Shown: in pieces, positions 1 through 5,952 of the stretch
Layout: each line of letters begins with the position of its first letter
Position numbering within the stretch: position 1 is the stretch's first letter
NCBI GenBank assembly: GCA_002413755.1
Contig: DHXQ01000004.1
Location: forward strand, 16,795 to 29,752
DNA length: 12,958 nucleotides
Origin: Candidatus Saccharibacteria bacterium UBA5152
GTDB lineage: Bacteria > Patescibacteriota > Saccharimonadia > Saccharimonadales > UBA4665
Direction of reading: 5' to 3'
Notes under the pieces: generated by a model
Told to the model about the DNA's origin: nothing
What the model saw: the letters and a program-made list of their open reading frames with translations, nothing else
Databases searched by the model: none
Position numbers and translations under genes: made by a program

Positions 1-38
1 ATCACCGATTCTTTGGTTTGGAAATCTTCATAGGCCAT
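1..38 (-). CDS. Partial unknown protein, N-terminal 12 codons only
   Basis: An ATG at 36-38 on the minus strand opens a frame reading MAYEDFQTKESV before it leaves the window. A TGA stop lies in the same frame three codons upstream, so this ATG is the first possible start. It lies 36 nt after the stop of the 165-residue gene, in the same direction, consistent with a third gene in that minus-strand unit. The ribosome binding site is weak, with only a GAGA stretch nearby. Too little is visible to name a family, and the call rests on position and frame. Confidence 0.45.
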   Translation of the reverse strand, partial: MAYEDFQTKESV

Positions 39-74
39 ATCGTCTCATTCTATCAGGCATTGTGGGCCTGCTGG

Positions 75-572
75 CTAACTGGCAGCTGAATCAGTATCGG
101 CGTCGGCGTTCTCTTCGCTGTTGACTTCCTGCGCGTTCAGTACCAGGCCAATGTAATGGCTGAGCGTCAGGTGGCGTATATTATCACGTACCCGATTAGC
201 GTTTGAGTTGGCACTTTCAGCTTGACCGTAGCCTTGTTTGGCCGGGGGTGACTTACTGGCCCGAAGCTTGGCGATCAGTCCCCGGCGCTCTGGCAGTGCA
301 TCAAGAGAGGCCTCGGTGTCGGAATCGAAGTTTATATCGCGATCGTCACGCTGCCTGAATACTTCAACGATGAGGGCTGCGGCCCGATGTACATTGTCTG
401 GCACCTTGGGGTCGTCTACTTTTGAGAGGTCGTCGGGATTTACGAGGTCTTCTACTGCTTGCAAATACGTGGCCGGGTCAGATGCAATGTTGTCGTGCAA
501 CAATCTCAAACGCAGGTTGGCAGGTTCATCAATCGTGAAATCAGGTTTAGGATCGCTGCTACTCGGTGGCAT
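75..572 (-). CDS. Hypothetical protein, 165 aa, soluble and charged
   Basis: I do not recognise this protein. It has no cysteine, no signal peptide and no membrane segment. The N-terminus is Pro/Ser/Asp-rich, residues about 18-75 look helical (leucine-rich, containing the LRLRLLHDNI stretch), a charged middle follows, and the last 20 or so residues are very acidic and probably disordered. A helical stretch near residues 128-150 (HLTLSHYIGLVLNAQEV) may be a second ordered element. The ATG start is supported by GAGAGG at 581-586, 8 nt upstream. It follows the glutaredoxin gene by 84 nt in the same direction and is probably cotranscribed with it. Coding status is supported by the intact length and the ribosome binding site; the function is unknown. 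Confidence 0.7.
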   Translation of the reverse strand: MPPSSSDPKPDFTIDEPANLRLRLLHDNIASDPATYLQAVEDLVNPDDLSKVDDPKVPDNVHRAAALIVEVFRQRDDRDINFDSDTEASLDALPERRGLIAKLRASKSPPAKQGYGQAESANSNANRVRDNIRHLTLSHYIGLVLNAQEVNSEENADADTDSAAS

Positions 573-656
573 GGCCTCTACCTCTCATTACATACTTACT
601 ATCTACTAGTGTGGCAATCTGTCGGCTATCTGTAAAGTAGATTTATATCACGTCTG

Positions 657-914
657 CTAGACAAGTTTATTGGCGCTGAGGCTAGCGTCAATCTTCGGGC
701 GGTCAAAGCCGACTATGATGGTACCGTCGATGTCGATAACTGGGATGCCCATCTGGCCGGATTTCTCGACGGCTTCAGTGGCGTAGACATGGTGGCTCTC
801 GATGTCGCGGACTTCGTATTTGACACCGAGCTTGTCGAGGTATTGCTTGGCGGCGTGGCAAAAGGCACACCAGTTGGCGCTATAAATGATTGGAGTAATT
901 GTCGTTGTAGTCAT
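657..914 (-). CDS. Glutaredoxin-like / NrdH-type thiol-disulfide protein
   Basis: This 85-residue protein has the thioredoxin fold pattern of small glutaredoxins. A first strand (residues 6-11) leads to the redox motif Cys16-Ala-Phe-Cys19, followed by helix 1. The cis-proline motif Gly56-Ile57-Pro58 precedes strand 3, and a Gly69-Phe70-Asp71 turn lies near the C-terminus. The length is typical for NrdH-redoxins and bacterial Grx domains. The likely role is cytoplasmic reduction of disulfides, possibly as electron donor to ribonucleotide reductase or another reductase; no partner gene is in the window. It is divergent to the ATP synthase operon, first in a minus-strand unit, and has a strong promoter (TATAAT at 922-927) only 7 nt from the ATG. 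There is no Shine-Dalgarno, so its mRNA is probably leaderless. The exact subfamily (Grx or NrdH) is not settled. Confidence 0.9.
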   Translation of the reverse strand: MTTTTITPIIYSANWCAFCHAAKQYLDKLGVKYEVRDIESHHVYATEAVEKSGQMGIPVIDIDGTIIVGFDRPKIDASLSANKLV

Positions 915-921
915 ATGCTTT

Positions 922-949
922 ATTATACTCCATTGCTATACATTGTAAA
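922..949 (-). promoter_or_regulatory. Promoter of the glutaredoxin gene
   Basis: Read on the minus strand, a TTTACA -35 (944-949) is followed after 16 nt by a perfect TATAAT -10 (922-927). Only 7 nt separate the -10 from the ATG at 914, so transcription should start within a base or two of the start codon. The nearest GGAG lies upstream of the -10 and would not be in the mRNA. The start point is inferred from spacing, not measured. Confidence 0.75.
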
Positions 950-964
950 GTGTCACATCGACCC

Positions 965-994
965 TTGTCTCACGAGGGGGAATAATGTTAGAAT
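965..994 (+). promoter_or_regulatory. Promoter of the ATP synthase operon (extended -10)
   Basis: A TTGTCT -35 (965-970) is followed after 18 nt by TAGAAT (989-994). The TG dinucleotide at 986-987, one base before the hexamer, makes this an extended -10. The ATG of the first gene (1002) begins 7 nt after the -10, predicting a leaderless or one-base leader transcript. It lies back to back with the glutaredoxin promoter in an 87-bp gap. A GAGGGGG run at 974-980 lies too far from 1002 (21 nt) to act as its ribosome binding site and lies upstream of the predicted start. Confidence 0.65.
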
Positions 995-1001
995 AGGTTA
1001 A

Positions 1002-1352
1002 ATGGTGAAAACTTCCGCAACCAGTCAAACGAAACTGGCTAGCAGCGCTAAGCCTGTGGGTAAGCAGACTTCAAATTCAGAGGCTAGTTCTGGGGCCGAC
1101 CCCGCTCGCTCGGCATTTACCAGTGCGGCGATTGGTATGAGCTGGCAACTGGCGATCATTGTCTTATTGCCGATCGTGGGTGGCTACAAGCTGGACCAGA
1201 CAGCTGATTCGTCTCCATTATGGACGCTGATTGGCCTGGTTGTGGCGCTAGCTGGTTCGATATTCGTGATTCGGAAGGCTTTATCCAGCGTCAACAATTT
1301 TTCCGCGGCGGCTCCTGGTATGACTGATTCCGACGAGGTAAAGCATGATTAG
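1002..1352 (+). CDS. AtpZ/AtpI-like protein at head of ATP synthase operon
   Basis: This 116-residue membrane protein has a Ser/Thr/Lys-rich, probably disordered N-terminal 40 residues, then two hydrophobic segments at about 44-63 and 72-92. The turn between them holds Gly61-Tyr-Lys-Leu-Asp65 and then Ser-Pro, the pattern of the two-helix AtpZ/ATPase gene 1 family, in which a Gly..Asp motif follows helix 1. Known AtpI/AtpZ proteins help assemble the c-ring or accompany Fo and may move Mg2+ or Ca2+; that role is inferred here from similarity and position. It is the first gene of the operon, directly after the extended -10 promoter and without a Shine-Dalgarno. Its end overlaps atpB by 8 nt. 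The four-helix AtpI proper is less likely because only two membrane segments are seen. Confidence 0.75.
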   Translation: MVKTSATSQTKLASSAKPVGKQTSNSEASSGADPARSAFTSAAIGMSWQLAIIVLLPIVGGYKLDQTADSSPLWTLIGLVVALAGSIFVIRKALSSVNNFSAAAPGMTDSDEVKHD

Positions 1353-2208
1353 CACGCTGCTTACTACTTTTGCCGCCGATGGCCCTGAGGTACGCGTCGC
1401 TCCATCTGACGTCTTGCAAATCGGCGGCATCACCATTACCAACTCGATTCTCTACGGTTGGATCAGCATGGCGATTATCATTGTGCTGCTGATCGTCGTG
1501 GCCCACCGTGTCACCGTCAAGCCGAAGGGCGGCCTGATCCAATTCATCGAAGCTGGCGTCGAGTTTATCACCAAGCTGGTCGAAGGCGTGTTTGACGATA
1601 AGTCTAAGGGTACTAAGTACGTGCCGTTCTTTGTGACGTTATTCTTCTTCCTGCTACTCAACAACTGGTTTGGCTTGATTCCCGGTGTCGGTGAAGCCTT
1701 CACCTCCGGCGGTAACCCATTGCTGCGGCCATTCACGGCCGATCTGAACGGCACCTTGGCGGCCGGTATTGTCACGATGCTCTTCGTGTATTACTCGTCG
1801 ATCCGTGAATCGGGCGGTTTTGGTAAGTATCTGCGCCACTTCTTTATTGGTAGCCCGCTCAACCCGCTCTATCTGGTGATTGGCCTGCTGGAAATGCTGA
1901 CCGACCTGACCCGGCTGTTTAGCCTGTCGCTCCGGCTTTTCCTGAACGTCACTATCGGTGAGATCGTGATTGCCGTCTTTGCTTACCTCGGTCACGCTGT
2001 CGCACCATTAACTGCCCTGCCATTTACGCTAATTGAACTCTTCATCGGTGCGCTGCAGGCTTACATTTTCACCGTCCTGAGCCTGATGTACCTGGCCATC
2101 GCCGTCAACCATGCGCACGACACATCCGAAGAGCACATGCTTGACCACGACAACTTGACCGAACCCGCTAAGGCTGAAACAATGAAGTTAAGACCGGGAG
2201 AAGCCTAG
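1345..2208 (+). CDS. atpB: FoF1 ATP synthase subunit a
   Basis: Subunit a (287 residues) forms the two half-channels for the coupling ion beside the c-ring. Hydrophobic helices lie at about 36-54, 93-113, 136-152, 172-188, 196-217 and 224-254. The essential arginine is Arg197 in the SLSLRLFLN motif (E. coli Arg210), followed by Glu206 in IGEIV and Gln238 in the last helix (GALQAY), which match the E. coli Glu219 and Gln252 positions. The protein should therefore be competent for ion transport. The ATG lies inside the previous gene (8-nt overlap), with GAGG at 1335-1338, suggesting translational coupling. The first residues (TTFAAD, 7-12) resemble the starts of subunits c and b. The C-terminal tail after residue 257 is long and hydrophilic. 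Confidence 0.97.
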   Translation: MISTLLTTFAADGPEVRVAPSDVLQIGGITITNSILYGWISMAIIIVLLIVVAHRVTVKPKGGLIQFIEAGVEFITKLVEGVFDDKSKGTKYVPFFVTLFFFLLLNNWFGLIPGVGEAFTSGGNPLLRPFTADLNGTLAAGIVTMLFVYYSSIRESGGFGKYLRHFFIGSPLNPLYLVIGLLEMLTDLTRLFSLSLRLFLNVTIGEIVIAVFAYLGHAVAPLTALPFTLIELFIGALQAYIFTVLSLMYLAIAVNHAHDTSEEHMLDHDNLTEPAKAETMKLRPGEA

Positions 2209-2265
2209 CGTGAAGTGACGTTCTGTTCCACATATACCAGTCAATGTAAGTAAATAATCAGTTTT

Positions 2266-2271
2266 AAGGAG
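2266..2271 (+). promoter_or_regulatory. Strong ribosome binding site of atpE
   Basis: AAGGAG lies 5 nt before the atpE ATG within a very AT-rich stretch, in the longest gap inside the operon (68 nt, 2209-2276). In E. coli an AU-rich leader boosts atpE translation to supply about ten c subunits per enzyme, and the same logic probably applies here. I see no convincing internal promoter or hairpin in the gap. Confidence 0.75.
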
Positions 2272-2276
2272 AAAAT

Positions 2277-2513
2277 ATGTTAGCACAATTTGCAGCAGAC
2301 GCAATCAACACAGGAGTAATCGGCAAAGGTATAATGATCGGTTTCGGCTTCATAGGCCCAGCAATCGGTATCGGTATCATCGGCGGTAACTATCTGCAAG
2401 CCGTCGGTCGCAACCCGGAAGCCGCTAAGTTCTTCGGTCAGGCACTGGTCTTTGTGGCTATCGTTGAGCTTTTCGGACTTTTGGCCTTCGCAAGCACGTT
2501 TATCGTCAAATAA
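2277..2513 (+). CDS. atpE: FoF1 ATP synthase subunit c
   Basis: This 78-residue two-helix proteolipid forms the rotor ring. Helix 1 contains the glycine-rich packing motif (Gly27-Pro-Ala-Ile-Gly31-Ile-Gly33, then Gly36-Gly37). The polar loop has Arg45-Asn46-Pro47, a variant of the common Arg-Gln-Pro. The ion-binding carboxylate is Glu64 in AIVELFG on helix 2. The residue after Glu64 is Leu, not Ser/Thr, and I see no Gln in the helix 1 site used by sodium-binding rings, so proton coupling is predicted. Expression is probably raised by a strong Shine-Dalgarno in an AT-rich leader. The next gene, atpF, lacks a good site, which fits the unequal stoichiometry of c and b. Confidence 0.97.
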   Translation: MLAQFAADAINTGVIGKGIMIGFGFIGPAIGIGIIGGNYLQAVGRNPEAAKFFGQALVFVAIVELFGLLAFASTFIVK

Positions 2514-2534
2514 TCGGAATTCTAAATATATATA

Positions 2535-3098
2535 ATGATTCAACTCGTAACACAATTTGCAGCGGCGGAAGCCACCTCGGGTATCGGTGCACTGGGTCTT
2601 AACGCGCAGTCGCTGATCATCCAGCTGATCACTTTCATCATGGCTTTTATCGTGCTGCGCCAATTTGCCTTCAAGCCGATTGGTAAGGTGCTACGCGATC
2701 GCCGCGATCTGATCGAAAGCGGCGTCAAACTCGGTGAAGATATGCAAAAGGAGCGCGCCGAACTCGATAAAACCATTGCTGCCGAGCTGCACGATGCCCG
2801 CCTGAAGGCGGACGGTATCATTGCGGAAGCCAGCGACGCTGGCCGAGCCGCCGTGGCTGAAGCCGAAGAAAAGGCCCGCGGCAAGGCCGAGGGTATCTTG
2901 GCTGATGCTAAGGCCCGGGGTGAGCAGGACATCAAGCACATGCGTGGCCAACTTGAGAAAGAACTGGTTGGTTTGGTCTCGGAAGCTACCGAAGCCATCA
3001 TCGACGAAAAAATCGACGCTACCAAGGATGCTGCATTGATCGATAAGGCTCTGAAGCGCCAAGGCGCTAAACCTCAACACGCTGGGAGCGCTGCGTGA
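2535..3098 (+). CDS. atpF: FoF1 ATP synthase subunit b
   Basis: Subunit b (187 residues) is the peripheral stalk that joins subunit a to the delta subunit and F1 head. One membrane helix lies at about 25-46, followed by the typical FKPIGKVLRDR segment (46-56) and a long Ala/Glu/Lys/Arg-rich coiled coil to about residue 165. The length is slightly above the E. coli form (156). The N-terminal segment TQFAAAE (6-12) resembles the starts of subunits a and c. The ATG is 21 nt after atpE, with only a weak GGAA far upstream (2516-2519), so translation is likely weaker than for atpE. The stop overlaps the GTG start of atpH by 4 nt. Confidence 0.95.
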   Translation: MIQLVTQFAAAEATSGIGALGLNAQSLIIQLITFIMAFIVLRQFAFKPIGKVLRDRRDLIESGVKLGEDMQKERAELDKTIAAELHDARLKADGIIAEASDAGRAAVAEAEEKARGKAEGILADAKARGEQDIKHMRGQLEKELVGLVSEATEAIIDEKIDATKDAALIDKALKRQGAKPQHAGSAA

Positions 3099-3520
3099 AG
3101 CAGCCGCGCCACGAAATCGCTGCCGCCATCGCGCGACGCTCGCTGAGTACTCACAGCGTCAGCGCTGCGAAGGATTTGGGTGATGAAATCGCTGCTTATC
3201 TGCTGGCCGAGCGCCGCACTGGCGACCTCGAATCACTGCTGCGTGACATCATCCAGTACCGCGCCGACCACGGCATTGTCGAGGTGATCGCCGTCAGTGC
3301 CTTTGCGCTGAGCGACAAGGTACGGGCCGACATCACGGCCGAAGTTCGCAAACTCCAGCCCGATGCCAAGGAGATTATTATCAGCCACCGGCTCGATAGC
3401 TCGGTGGTCAGTGGCGTCAGACTGGAATTTGCCAACCAACAACTCGACATGAGCGCCCGAAGTAAACTAAACAAGCTGAAACAACTCACCCAAGCCGGAA
3501 GTGCTGGAAAGGAACGATAA
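3095..3520 (+). CDS. atpH: FoF1 ATP synthase subunit delta, short form
   Basis: Delta (OSCP-like) links subunit b to the top of the alpha3beta3 head. This one is 141 residues against about 175-180 usually. The C-terminal domain is recognisable: VSAFALSD near residue 67, then strands ending in GVRLEFANQQLDMSARSKL (residues 107-125), which match the family's Gly-Gly-x-x-Ile...Asp-x-Ser-x-x-x-x-Leu pattern. The missing part is at the N-terminus, where roughly the first helices of the six-helix domain that grips the alpha N-terminus are absent. The GTG start overlaps the atpF stop (GTGA), with GGGAG at 3084-3088, and no longer start is available without running deep into atpF. The stop and the atpA start share one base (TAATG). 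Confidence 0.88.
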   Translation: MKQPRHEIAAAIARRSLSTHSVSAAKDLGDEIAAYLLAERRTGDLESLLRDIIQYRADHGIVEVIAVSAFALSDKVRADITAEVRKLQPDAKEIIISHRLDSSVVSGVRLEFANQQLDMSARSKLNKLKQLTQAGSAGKER

Positions 3521-5061
3521 TGGCCGACCTATCAATCAAAGAATTATCAGATGACATCAGATCGGCGATTGCCGAACTCAAAGCGCGTCCGGAGATCGAA
3601 AATGTCGGCGTTGTCACCCGCGTCGGCGATGGTATCGCCTGGGTCTACGGCCTGGCCGGTGCCGGTTTTAACGAAATGCTCGATATCGAAGGCACCAACG
3701 GCGAATCGGTCACTGCCTTCGCATTTAACCTTGGCGAAGACGAAATCGGTGCCGTGCTTCTGGGCGACGACACATCAGTCTCGGCCGGTGCCAAGGTCCG
3801 CCTGAGTGGTAAAGTCCTCGAAGTCCCCGTTGGCCCTGAACTGGTCGGCCGGGTGGTTGATCCACTGGGGAATGCTCTTGACGGTGGTGAACCAATCAAA
3901 ACCAAGCTGCGTAGCCGCGTCGAACGCCCTGCCCCTGGTGTCCTGGCCCGTAAATCGGTTCATGAACCACTGATGACCGGTCTGATGGCTATCGACGCCA
4001 TCGTACCTATCGGTCGTGGCCAGCGCGAGCTGATCATTGGCGACCGCCAAACTGGTAAGACGGCCATCGCTGTCGACACCATGGTCAACCAGGCCAAGCA
4101 AAAGACCGGTGTTATCAACGTCTACGTCGCCATCGGCCAGAAATCTTCCAAAGTCGCTGCTCTCCAGGAGCGCCTGAAGCGCGAAGGCGTCATGGACCAG
4201 ACGATTATCGTCGCTACTTCCCCAGCCGACCCGGCTGCCATGCTTTACCTCGCTCCCTACACCGGTGCCGCTATTGGCGAATATTTCCGCGACAACAAAC
4301 AGCACGCCCTGATCATTTATGATGATTTAACCAAGCACGCCCAGGCCTACCGCCAAATGTCCCTGCTTCTGCGCCGCCCACCGGGCCGCGAAGCTTACCC
4401 CGGTGATGTCTTCTACTTGCACTCCCGTTTGCTGGAGCGCGCTGCCAAACTCAGCGACGACCTCGGTGCCGGCTCATTAACTGCCCTGCCAATCATCGAA
4501 ACCCAGGCCGGCGATATCTCGGCCTACATTCCAACCAATGTCATTTCGATTACCGATGGTCAGATCTTCCTGGAAACCAACCTGTTCTACCAGGGTATTC
4601 GCCCGGCTATTTCCGTCGGTTTGTCAGTTTCCCGCGTCGGTGGTGCTGCTCAGAGCAAGGCCATCAAGGCCGCCGGTGGTGGACTCAAGCTGAGCCTGGC
4701 CCAGTTCCGTGAACTTGCCGCTTTCTCACAATTCTCAACCGATCTTGACGCTGAAACCCGCCAAACCATCGAACGTGGCCAGCGCCTGACCGAGTTGCTC
4801 AAGCAGCCGCAGTTTGCGCCGTATTCGATCTGGGAAATGTACAGTTCTCTGCTATCCGCCACCAGCGGTTGCTTCGACAAAATCCCGATCGACAAGGTCA
4901 AAGTCGCCGAAGAAGCCCTGCACCGTGAGCTCAAGAGCAAGCACGCCAAATTAGTGGAAACCACCAACACTGGTGACAAAGTATCCGACGAAGACCAAGC
5001 GACGATCATCAAGGTTGCCAAATCCGTGGCTGAAACATACGAAACTAAGGAAGCAAAGTAG
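3520..5061 (+). CDS. atpA: FoF1 ATP synthase subunit alpha
   Basis: Alpha (513 residues, normal length) supplies the non-catalytic nucleotide sites and part of the catalytic interface. The N-terminal helix and beta-barrel (about 1-95) are followed by the nucleotide-binding domain with Walker A GDRQTGKT (174-181) and Walker B LIIYDDL (264-270). The arginine finger is Arg372 in SVSRVGG (E. coli Arg376). The C-terminal helical domain is complete. The signature segment reads Pro-Ala-Ile-Ser at 362-365, where most alpha subunits have Asn or Asp at the fourth position, a mild deviation. The ATG is supported by AAGGA at 3509-3513 and overlaps the atpH stop by one base. The gamma gene follows after 6 nt. 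Confidence 0.98.
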   Translation: MADLSIKELSDDIRSAIAELKARPEIENVGVVTRVGDGIAWVYGLAGAGFNEMLDIEGTNGESVTAFAFNLGEDEIGAVLLGDDTSVSAGAKVRLSGKVLEVPVGPELVGRVVDPLGNALDGGEPIKTKLRSRVERPAPGVLARKSVHEPLMTGLMAIDAIVPIGRGQRELIIGDRQTGKTAIAVDTMVNQAKQKTGVINVYVAIGQKSSKVAALQERLKREGVMDQTIIVATSPADPAAMLYLAPYTGAAIGEYFRDNKQHALIIYDDLTKHAQAYRQMSLLLRRPPGREAYPGDVFYLHSRLLERAAKLSDDLGAGSLTALPIIETQAGDISAYIPTNVISITDGQIFLETNLFYQGIRPAISVGLSVSRVGGAAQSKAIKAAGGGLKLSLAQFRELAAFSQFSTDLDAETRQTIERGQRLTELLKQPQFAPYSIWEMYSSLLSATSGCFDKIPIDKVKVAEEALHRELKSKHAKLVETTNTGDKVSDEDQATIIKVAKSVAETYETKEAK

Positions 5062-5067
5062 GCGTAC

Positions 5068-5952
5068 ATGGCCAGCACGATTGTCCTCAAAGGACGCATC
5101 AAGTCCATCAAAGGCACCCGCCAGATTACTAAGGCGATGCAGCTGGTGAGCGCCAGTAAGATGCGCCGTGCCCAGGAGTATGCCTTCCGGTCGCGGGCTT
5201 ACCGCGATATGGCCTACGATTTGTTGCGGCGTTTGAATGCCACTCGTGAAGTCGAGAGCCAACCGCTCTTCAAAGTTCGGCCAGTCGATTCCCGCCTGTA
5301 CATCGTAGTTACCAGCAATAGCGGCCTGGCCGGTGCATACAACGCCAATGTCCTGAAGCTGCTGGCGCAAGACCTGCGTGAAGACCGTGCCAATAAGGCT
5401 ACCAGCAAAGTCATCGTTATCGGTGCTCGCGGTGTACAATTTGTCCGCCGTCTGAAAGATGTCGAACTAGTCGCCTACTACTCAGCGTTTGACGATGAGC
5501 CCACAGCCAATGATGTGCGCCCAATCCTCAACACGCTCATGCAACTCTACAGCGACGAAAGCGTCGATGAAGTCCGCCTGATCTACACCTTATTCAAGTC
5601 AAACATCAATCAGGTTGCCCAATCGACGCAGCTCCTGCCGGCTTCACTCGACGAAATCAGCGGCGATAAAGCAGCACCCGCTGGCACGAAACTGATTAGT
5701 AACTTTGAGCCTGATGTTGAAACGGTTGTGACGCAAGTTGCTACCCGGTTGGTCGAAGCCCAGCTGTGGCAAGCCGTCCTGGAAAGCAAAGCCAGCGAAC
5801 ACTCGATGCGCATGCTGGCCATGAAAAACGCCACCGACAACGCCAAAGATCTGATCGATGACTACACTCTAGAACTTAACACGGCTCGCCAGGCATCGAT
5901 CACCCAAGAATTGGCCGAGATTACTGGTGGAGCGGAGGCACTCAATGGGTAG
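5068..5952 (+). CDS. atpG: FoF1 ATP synthase subunit gamma
   Basis: Gamma (294 residues, about E. coli length) is the central rotor shaft. The N-terminal helix begins with the typical LKGRIKSIKGTRQITKAM stretch (7-24) and VSASKM (27-32). The C-terminal helix ends in the conserved RQASITQELAEITGGAEAL segment (273-291). A Rossmann-like middle domain includes a TSNSGLAGAYN stretch (82-92), the usual SDrGLCGgfN-type motif without its cysteine. Six bases separate it from atpA. A good Shine-Dalgarno is not obvious, so coupling to atpA is likely. The last 8 nt overlap the ATG of orfX, not the atpD start as in the textbook operon. Confidence 0.97.
   Translation: MASTIVLKGRIKSIKGTRQITKAMQLVSASKMRRAQEYAFRSRAYRDMAYDLLRRLNATREVESQPLFKVRPVDSRLYIVVTSNSGLAGAYNANVLKLLAQDLREDRANKATSKVIVIGARGVQFVRRLKDVELVAYYSAFDDEPTANDVRPILNTLMQLYSDESVDEVRLIYTLFKSNINQVAQSTQLLPASLDEISGDKAAPAGTKLISNFEPDVETVVTQVATRLVEAQLWQAVLESKASEHSMRMLAMKNATDNAKDLIDDYTLELNTARQASITQELAEITGGAEALNG
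5934..5938 (+). promoter_or_regulatory. Ribosome binding site that sets the orfX start
   Basis: GGAGG at 5934-5938 lies 6 nt before the ATG at 5945. The frame is also open from a GTG at 5927, but that codon lies before this site, so the ATG at 5945 is the supported start. Confidence 0.7.

Noticed and set aside
589..617. TTGCCA-17-TATGTA as a separate promoter for the 165-residue gene
   Set aside because: The predicted start would cut into the GAGAGG ribosome binding site, and the -10 match is poor; cotranscription with the glutaredoxin gene is simpler.
2526..2536. TATA-rich stretch touching the atpF start as an internal promoter
   Set aside because: No -35 at suitable spacing is seen, and the gene lies within an operon; the AT run alone is weak evidence.
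3775..5117. Long minus-strand open frames opposite atpA and the start of atpG
   Set aside because: They lie antisense to well-conserved ATP synthase genes, have low-complexity or unrecognisable products, and come from codon-biased coding sequence read backwards.
5927..5944. GTG at 5927 as the start of orfX
   Set aside because: It precedes the GGAGG site at 5934-5938, which is ideally spaced for the ATG at 5945.
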